Shown here one piece after another: positions 5,575-9,696 of a stretch of 9,696 nt of DNA. A program made the position numbers and the translations under genes. Under the pieces are notes generated by a model that did no database searches, was not told the origin of the DNA, and saw only the letters and a list, made by a program, of their open reading frames with translations. This stretch comes from Saprospiraceae bacterium (GTDB lineage Bacteria > Bacteroidota > Bacteroidia > Chitinophagales > Saprospiraceae), in NCBI GenBank assembly GCA_022842255.1, contig JALHPW010000137.1:1-9696 (forward strand), written 5' to 3'. The stretch's first letter is position 1. Every line of letters starts with the position of its first letter.

Positions 5575-8286
5575 TCAAAACGCCATGATAAACTCGGTCA
5601 AATTGGCTTCTTCCGACAAACCGAGTTTTTTGCGCAGCCGATAACGTTTGTTTTCAATGCCCCGGATAGAGATATTGAGCAGGGGGGCAATCTCCTTGGA
5701 AGAGAGGTTCATTTTCAAATAGGCCGCCAATCGGAGGTCTCCGGGCGTAAGGTCCGGGTACGCCTGCATAAGCCGTTTGAAAAAATCGTCGTGCACCCGG
5801 TTGAATGATTCCTCAAAAATTTCCCAATCGTGGTCGCCCTCCAGATGCGCATCGATTTCCCGAACAATCTTGGAAAGGGAGCGCGGTTCGTTTTTTGAAT
5901 CCAACAGGTTGTCTTTCAAACTCTGTAACGCTTCGTTTTTTCGAATCAGGTTGAAAGCCGCATTGGACAATTCGCGGCTCTTATTCTCCACCTCCAACAT
6001 CAGGATTTCGCGCTCCTTCTCCGTTTCCAAACGCTGCCGTTGTCGTTCCAGTCGGCGACGATTGTACACTTCCAACATCCACATCAACCCCAAAAACACC
6101 AAGGCGTACCCCCCAAATGCCCAGCCAGATCGATACCAGGGCGGTTCAATCCTGAATGCCACCACAGCCTCCGCACCGCCGGCCTCACTTCGCACCCGGA
6201 AAGTGTAACGCCCGCTGGGCAGGTTGGTAAATTCCTTCTCCGACAGGAAAGCCCAGGGCGACCAGGACTTGGAAAACCCTTCCAAAAACCACGAAAATCG
6301 GACCGGGTGTTCAAAAAAAGGCTGGGCAAACTGGAATTCCAAGCTATTGTGCCCAAAGGCGAAGGACAGGTCTTCACCCGGCACAAACGATTGGTTATCG
6401 GTTGTTTTTATCATCCGCACCATCGTGGGCGGCAGGGCCCTCGGACTGGTTTTGGCAGCGGCTGAATCCTTATTGAGCAGGGCAAAGCCATTTTCAAGGC
6501 AAAAAAGGTACTCGCCACCTGGCAATATTTCCACATGCTCGAAGGACGGCACGAGTGCAAGCGGGATTTTTTGGGGAGTTCCATGCTGTGGATGCAGCCA
6601 AAGTCCTGTACTATCGAGCGCAAACATCTCGCCTGGCCTTCCCGGCAACCATTTTTTGGCGGCAACGGGTTCAAATCTAGTTCGCCCTCCTTCGTTGCGC
6701 AGCAACAGGGCCGTTGGCAACGCATTGACGACCACCGCCCCTGTATCGGGCATTACGCTCAATCCCAGTTGGAAATCCGTGGGCAGCCCGTCATCACGGG
6801 TAAAGGCCTTAAATTCACGCACCTGCAAATAGTCCTCGCTCAGACGAAGCCGAAAAAGGCCTTTGTTGGGATGTGCGCCCCAAAGGTTGCCCTCTGGGTC
6901 GAACACGATTTTTTTCAATGGCTCACTGAACCCACCAACCCGCCCCAAGAGGTTCCAGGAACCCCCAGTTTGTTTTTCAAACAACACAAGCCCGGTATAG
7001 GTGGCTTGCAAAAGCAGGTTGGGGCGCCCGGGTAAGGTCACGGTACACCAGCCTCCTGTGATGTTTGAAATACGCCGCACCGCATTCCCCTCGATGATGA
7101 ATGTGCCACTGTTGTGCCCACAAATCAATTGATTTTCAAATACTTGTAATTGCCAAACTTGCCCTTGCGACCCTTCCACCAAGGTAAATGGGGCTGGAAT
7201 GTGCGGAGCCGAATAAGGGGTCTTAAAAACGCCTTGGTTGGTACCAATATACAAATGACCTTGGTGAACGGCTGCCGTGTACACGGTTCCGATTTTGCCA
7301 GTCTGGTCCGTAAAAAACATCAGGGGCGAGCGCAGTGCGGCAAAGTCGATTCCGCGGTCCAACCCAAGCCAGAGATTGCCATCCCGGTCTTCCAAAAGCG
7401 CCAGTACGGTGTTGTTTTGGAGCCCATTTTCCCGATGTAAATGGCTGCGTAATTGACCGGAGGGAAACAAAATATAAACCCCATCGAGGATGGTGCCCAC
7501 CGCCCAACCCCCATCCCGTAAAGCCACAGCCTTGTTGAGCTGTTTTTTGCGAAATACTTCGTTGAGCGGGCTATCCCAAGGCACACAAAGACCGTTTTGC
7601 AAGTTGAAAATGCCATCATTGGAGGTACCTGCCCAGATACCACCCCGGCCGTTTGGTACCAGAAATTGCACGATTTTGCCCTTGAGTACCTCCGAGCCGG
7701 GCAATTCCCGAAAAGTATTGTCGGGCAACATTTCATACAAACCACGCTCGATGACCGGCAGGACAACTTGGCCATTCACCGCTTGGGCAAACATGATGGC
7801 GTTGGGTGGCTTAATGGGCACAACCTTCTGATAATCATATTTGTAGAGGGTAGAAAACGATTGAAAAAGCACATAGTCGGGCATCACTAAAATATGCCAA
7901 ATCTCTTCTTTACCAACCTGAGATTCCCCCAACTGAGCACTTAGGGAAGTGTAATTCAAACGCCCCGAACGGTCTTTTGCCCAAAAACCAAACTCGGCGA
8001 AGCCTCCACAAAATATTTCCCCGGAACGCCCCACGCCCACTGCCCGCACGGCCTGCTTTTCAGGCAAGGCAAAGTGCCGCCAACGCGTGCCGTCGAACTC
8101 CATGAGTGTACCGTTGTTGCCGGTATACAACCAACCCTCCTGCGACTGGACGAGCGACCAGTTTTGGTTTTGTGCTTCGTAGTCAGCTGGTTGAAAATTG
8201 CGCAACCGCGGTGCTCGTTGGGCGACTGCCTGCAGGGCTACAAGGCAACAAAGCCAGCATAGTATATTTTTGAAATGCGTCTGCAC
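5575..8286 (-). CDS. One-component membrane regulator: beta-propeller sensor, Y_Y_Y domain, TM helix, coiled coil, LuxR-like HTH
   Basis: The 903-residue protein starts at GTG (8286). The first internal Met is residue 62, and an in-frame TAG lies four codons upstream, so the GTG is needed to keep the signal peptide (1-23, ending ALQAVAQ). Residues about 40-600 form beta-propeller repeats of the two-component-regulator-propeller type, clearest at 289-313 (VLALLEDRDGNLWLGLDRG), 342-355 and 458-480. Residues about 640-715 match a Y_Y_Y (triple-tyrosine) domain (FSWFLEGF, FTNLPSGRYTFRVRS). A single membrane helix is at about 721-740, followed by a charged coiled coil at about 743-800. The C-terminus (845-890) is an HTH (LTPGDLRLAAYLKMNLSSKEIA, then ENKRYRLRKKLGL). 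There is no histidine kinase, phosphoacceptor or receiver domain. The architecture predicts a periplasmic ligand sensor coupled directly to DNA binding, as in SusR-like regulators of glycan use. Its position just before the secreted glucanase gene suggests that gene as a target, which is inference. Confidence 0.9.
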   Translation of the reverse strand: MQTHFKNILCWLCCLVALQAVAQRAPRLRNFQPADYEAQNQNWSLVQSQEGWLYTGNNGTLMEFDGTRWRHFALPEKQAVRAVGVGRSGEIFCGGFAEFGFWAKDRSGRLNYTSLSAQLGESQVGKEEIWHILVMPDYVLFQSFSTLYKYDYQKVVPIKPPNAIMFAQAVNGQVVLPVIERGLYEMLPDNTFRELPGSEVLKGKIVQFLVPNGRGGIWAGTSNDGIFNLQNGLCVPWDSPLNEVFRKKQLNKAVALRDGGWAVGTILDGVYILFPSGQLRSHLHRENGLQNNTVLALLEDRDGNLWLGLDRGIDFAALRSPLMFFTDQTGKIGTVYTAAVHQGHLYIGTNQGVFKTPYSAPHIPAPFTLVEGSQGQVWQLQVFENQLICGHNSGTFIIEGNAVRRISNITGGWCTVTLPGRPNLLLQATYTGLVLFEKQTGGSWNLLGRVGGFSEPLKKIVFDPEGNLWGAHPNKGLFRLRLSEDYLQVREFKAFTRDDGLPTDFQLGLSVMPDTGAVVVNALPTALLLRNEGGRTRFEPVAAKKWLPGRPGEMFALDSTGLWLHPQHGTPQKIPLALVPSFEHVEILPGGEYLFCLENGFALLNKDSAAAKTSPRALPPTMVRMIKTTDNQSFVPGEDLSFAFGHNSLEFQFAQPFFEHPVRFSWFLEGFSKSWSPWAFLSEKEFTNLPSGRYTFRVRSEAGGAEAVVAFRIEPPWYRSGWAFGGYALVFLGLMWMLEVYNRRRLERQRQRLETEKEREILMLEVENKSRELSNAAFNLIRKNEALQSLKDNLLDSKNEPRSLSKIVREIDAHLEGDHDWEIFEESFNRVHDDFFKRLMQAYPDLTPGDLRLAAYLKMNLSSKEIAPLLNISIRGIENKRYRLRKKLGLSEEANLTEFIMAF

Positions 8287-8295
8287 CGGGCAAAA

Positions 8296-8883
8296 CTACC
8301 TATTTTGCTGCAAGGTGTGTTTGGCATGGGCCACCAGATCTGGGAAAAAGCCGTTGAAATCTTCCGAAAACCCATCAATTTCCTGAAAAAAGGTATCCGA
8401 AAGGGCTTGAATATCAAATTGCCCAGAAAGCCGCGTGCTAAAACGCTGCAACACCCAGTCCAATCCATCGCGGCGGGTATATCCGTGCAGGAATTGCCCG
8501 GCCAACATTTTTGGGAGCCGTTCCTGCAGGATTGGAGGCATTTCCGAGGCCCTTTTTTCGAGCTGTTGGTAGGTCTTTTGCGCAAAGGTCTCAAACGCTT
8601 CCGCTGTGTGTTTTTCCCAATGAATGGCCAAGAGGTAATCGTACAAAATATCCACAAACGGGGGCGCGTACCGCCTGGCCAATGGCCGTATCCTGGTCAC
8701 GCTTCGATCGGTGAGCGGGTGGTTGTCGGTATAGGAATCGATGGCACGGTGCAGCAGGATACCGTGCTGAACCGGCCTGGGATAACGCTCCCAATCATGC
8801 CCTTTCACAAAATCGCCAATAAAGTTGCCAAGCAGGAGGTCTTCGTCGCCGAAGGACAGGAAGCAGTGGGCTAGGTGGTTCAA
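8296..8883 (-). CDS. acpH: Acyl carrier protein phosphodiesterase (AcpH family)
   Basis: The 195-residue protein is close to the length of E. coli AcpH (about 193). It carries the family signatures: NHLAHCFLS at the N-terminus, GNFIGDFVKG (19-28, with D24), QHGILLHRAIDSYTDNHP (39-56, with H45, R46, D49, D53, H55), and ILYDYLLAIHWE (79-90). The enzyme family removes the 4'-phosphopantetheine group from holo-ACP in the cytoplasm and is metal dependent. The start codon is TTG at 8883. The conserved N-terminus begins exactly there, no ATG exists in the gap upstream, and the next Met is residue 115. The stop codon (8296-8298) lies 9 bases before the GTG of the membrane regulator, which suggests translational coupling. 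The gene upstream ends 20 bases away. Confidence 0.9.
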   Translation of the reverse strand: MNHLAHCFLSFGDEDLLLGNFIGDFVKGHDWERYPRPVQHGILLHRAIDSYTDNHPLTDRSVTRIRPLARRYAPPFVDILYDYLLAIHWEKHTAEAFETFAQKTYQQLEKRASEMPPILQERLPKMLAGQFLHGYTRRDGLDWVLQRFSTRLSGQFDIQALSDTFFQEIDGFSEDFNGFFPDLVAHAKHTLQQNR

Positions 8884-8903
8884 ATTGATTGGAAATTGAG
8901 AAA

Positions 8904-9497
8904 TTAGGATATTGGGGTGTTGAAGTTTACGCCTTCGTACACATCAGAAAAATTGAGTTCAAGCCCTAAAATGGGTACGGGGAATTTTTCATCGGACAGG
9001 AAATAGGTATTGGCCTCCCATTCTCCCAAAGCGGTTTTGTAGCGAAGTTCTACCCAGGATTTTTCGGAGTCTACCAAGAGGTAATTTTGTAGGGATTCGA
9101 TGTTTTTGTAACGGATAAATTTGTCGACCGAATCCTCAATTCGCGAGTTTTTGGAAATGACCTCGATGATAACGCAGGGGTGTTTTATAAAATACGCATC
9201 ACCTCCCTCCAGGTCGATTGGGTCGTTGGTGACTACGATATCTGGGTAGGTGTAGTCTTTACCAGGCGCAATTTGAACCTTGACATTTTCTTGAAATATA
9301 TCAAACGCTCCTTTTTTTAACAAGAGTCGGAGCAAAAGTGCCAGATTTATGCAAATAGTGTTATGTATGCGTGTAGTGCCGGGTATGGGTATCAATTGGT
9401 TATTTACGAATTCGTGCCGAACGTCCGAACGTTCTTCAAACTCGACGTACTCCTCGACCGTCATGGGGCGCGAATCGGTCAAAACGTATTCTTTCAT
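8904..9497 (-). CDS. Uma2/DUF820 family PD-(D/E)XK nuclease-like protein
   Basis: Starting at the ATG at 9497 (MKEYVLTDS) gives 197 residues, typical of the family. An in-frame TTG at 9548 would add 17 residues but would run through the promoter-like sequence, so it was not chosen. Family features are the N-terminal MTVEEYVEFEE, DVRHEFVNNQLI (E29), YPDIVV (D86), and VIIEVISKNS (E112) followed by D.FIRYKN and YLLVDSE. E29, D86 and E112 fit the acidic core of the PD-(D/E)XK fold. Uma2 proteins are abundant and often multicopy in Cyanobacteria and Bacteroidota. They are annotated as endonucleases, but their cellular role is unclear. The sampled part (9121-9360) is 102/240 GC (about 43%), lower than its neighbours (63/120 at 7021-7140, 35/60 at 8461-8520), which could reflect separate ancestry. 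Confidence 0.88.
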   Translation of the reverse strand: MKEYVLTDSRPMTVEEYVEFEERSDVRHEFVNNQLIPIPGTTRIHNTICINLALLLRLLLKKGAFDIFQENVKVQIAPGKDYTYPDIVVTNDPIDLEGGDAYFIKHPCVIIEVISKNSRIEDSVDKFIRYKNIESLQNYLLVDSEKSWVELRYKTALGEWEANTYFLSDEKFPVPILGLELNFSDVYEGVNFNTPIS

Positions 9498-9516
9498 GGG
9501 TAAAAATTTTGCTCGA

Positions 9517-9549
9517 CAAAAATAAGCAAACACGGCAGACTCTCTCAAA
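9517..9549 (-). promoter_or_regulatory. Candidate Bacteroidota promoter for the Uma2-acpH-regulator group
   Basis: On the minus strand, TATTTTTG (9524-9517) fits the TAnnTTTG -7 consensus exactly. TTTG (9549-9546) lies 21 bases upstream, slightly wider than the usual spacing of about 19 from the -33 element. Transcription would start near 9510, giving a very short leader of about 13 bases before the ATG at 9497. No Shine-Dalgarno sequence is evident, as is usual in this phylum. Confidence 0.4.
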
Positions 9550-9588
9550 GTTTTGATCTTTGCGCCGAAACCGCTACCTTTTGCTACA

Positions 9589-9621
9589 AAACCTGCAAGG
9601 TTTTAAAAACCTTACAGGTTT
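9589..9621. repeat. 33-bp near-perfect palindrome (intergenic repeat or bidirectional terminator)
   Basis: Two 16-base arms, AAACCTGCAAGGTTTT (9589-9604) and AAAACCTTACAGGTTT (9606-9621), are reverse complements except for one position (9596/9614) and flank a single central A. In a minus-strand transcript the odd pair is a G-U wobble, while in a plus-strand transcript it is a C-A mismatch. The A/T runs around the centre leave no real loop until the inner pairs open. Similar AAACCTgtAAGG palindromes are, from memory, frequent intergenic repeats in Bacteroidota. It sits upstream of the minus-strand genes, so it would more likely end transcription arriving from the right or act as a REP-like element. 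Confidence 0.75.
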
Positions 9622-9653
9622 ACGTGCTAAACAGCCATTTACATCCGCCCACC

Positions 9654-9680
9654 ATGCCCAATTCAAATACACCCAAACTG
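9654..9680 (+). CDS. Possible 5' end of a divergent gene, cut by the contig end
   Basis: An ATG at 9654 opens a frame (MPNSNTPKL) that runs to the last biological base at 9680. Nine codons are too few to identify anything, and no clear promoter or ribosome binding site precedes it. It is listed only because the region to the right of the palindrome would otherwise be empty. Confidence 0.15.
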
Positions 9681-9696
9681 AGATCGGAAGAGCGTC
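9681..9696 (+). other. Residual Illumina TruSeq adapter at the contig end
   Basis: The last 16 bases, AGATCGGAAGAGCGTC, equal the start of the TruSeq adapter read-through sequence (the version continuing CGTGTAGGG). This is not genomic DNA. It means the assembly end is formed by an untrimmed read and that any reading frame crossing 9680 is artificial. Confidence 0.95.

Noticed and set aside
5575..8286. Hybrid two-component system (HTCS) call for the regulator
   Set aside because: The propeller and Y_Y_Y domains fit, but there is no His-kinase, ATPase or receiver domain between the membrane helix and the HTH, so it is a one-component type.

Overview
The window looks like a contig from a Bacteroidota bacterium, most likely in the Saprospiria/Chitinophagia range (this placement is inference). 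The evidence is two secreted proteins with C-terminal type IX secretion (type A) sorting domains, a beta-propeller plus Y_Y_Y membrane regulator of the kind common in this phylum, weak Shine-Dalgarno signals, and a promoter-like TAnnTTTG box. GC is near 50-58% in most of the sampled genes. All five confident genes lie on the minus strand, so transcription runs from high to low coordinates. The last 16 bases (9681-9696) match the start of an Illumina TruSeq adapter, so the biological sequence ends at about 9680.

In transcription order, 9497-8904 encodes a Uma2/DUF820-type PD-(D/E)XK protein, 8883-8296 an acyl-carrier-protein phosphodiesterase (AcpH), and 8286-5575 a large one-component membrane sensor/transcription factor. 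Gaps of only 20 and 9 bases suggest these three can be co-transcribed. After 155 bases comes a secreted glycoamylase-like enzyme (5419-3557: signal peptide, FnIII, catalytic (alpha/alpha)6-type domain, sorting domain), probably GH144-like, that is, beta-1,2-glucan active. A repeat-rich spacer of about 270 bases follows, then a 1057-residue secreted protein (3286-113) made of six tandem modules of about 150 residues that look like carbohydrate-binding beta-sandwiches, plus a sorting domain.

The sensor, the secreted glucanase and the six-module surface protein could form a small carbohydrate-use locus: a periplasmic propeller senses a glycan product, the C-terminal HTH acts on nearby genes, and two T9SS products act at the cell surface. 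No SusC/SusD pair is present in the window, and co-regulation is inference. AcpH and Uma2 look like unrelated housekeeping or accessory neighbours.

Non-coding structure is the other notable content. There is a 68-base tandem duplication with a third, inverted partial copy between the two secreted-protein genes (3371-3553). There is a 33-base near-perfect palindrome at 9589-9621. Within the large repeat protein, a two-module superduplication carries a 23-base identical stretch exactly 960 bases apart.
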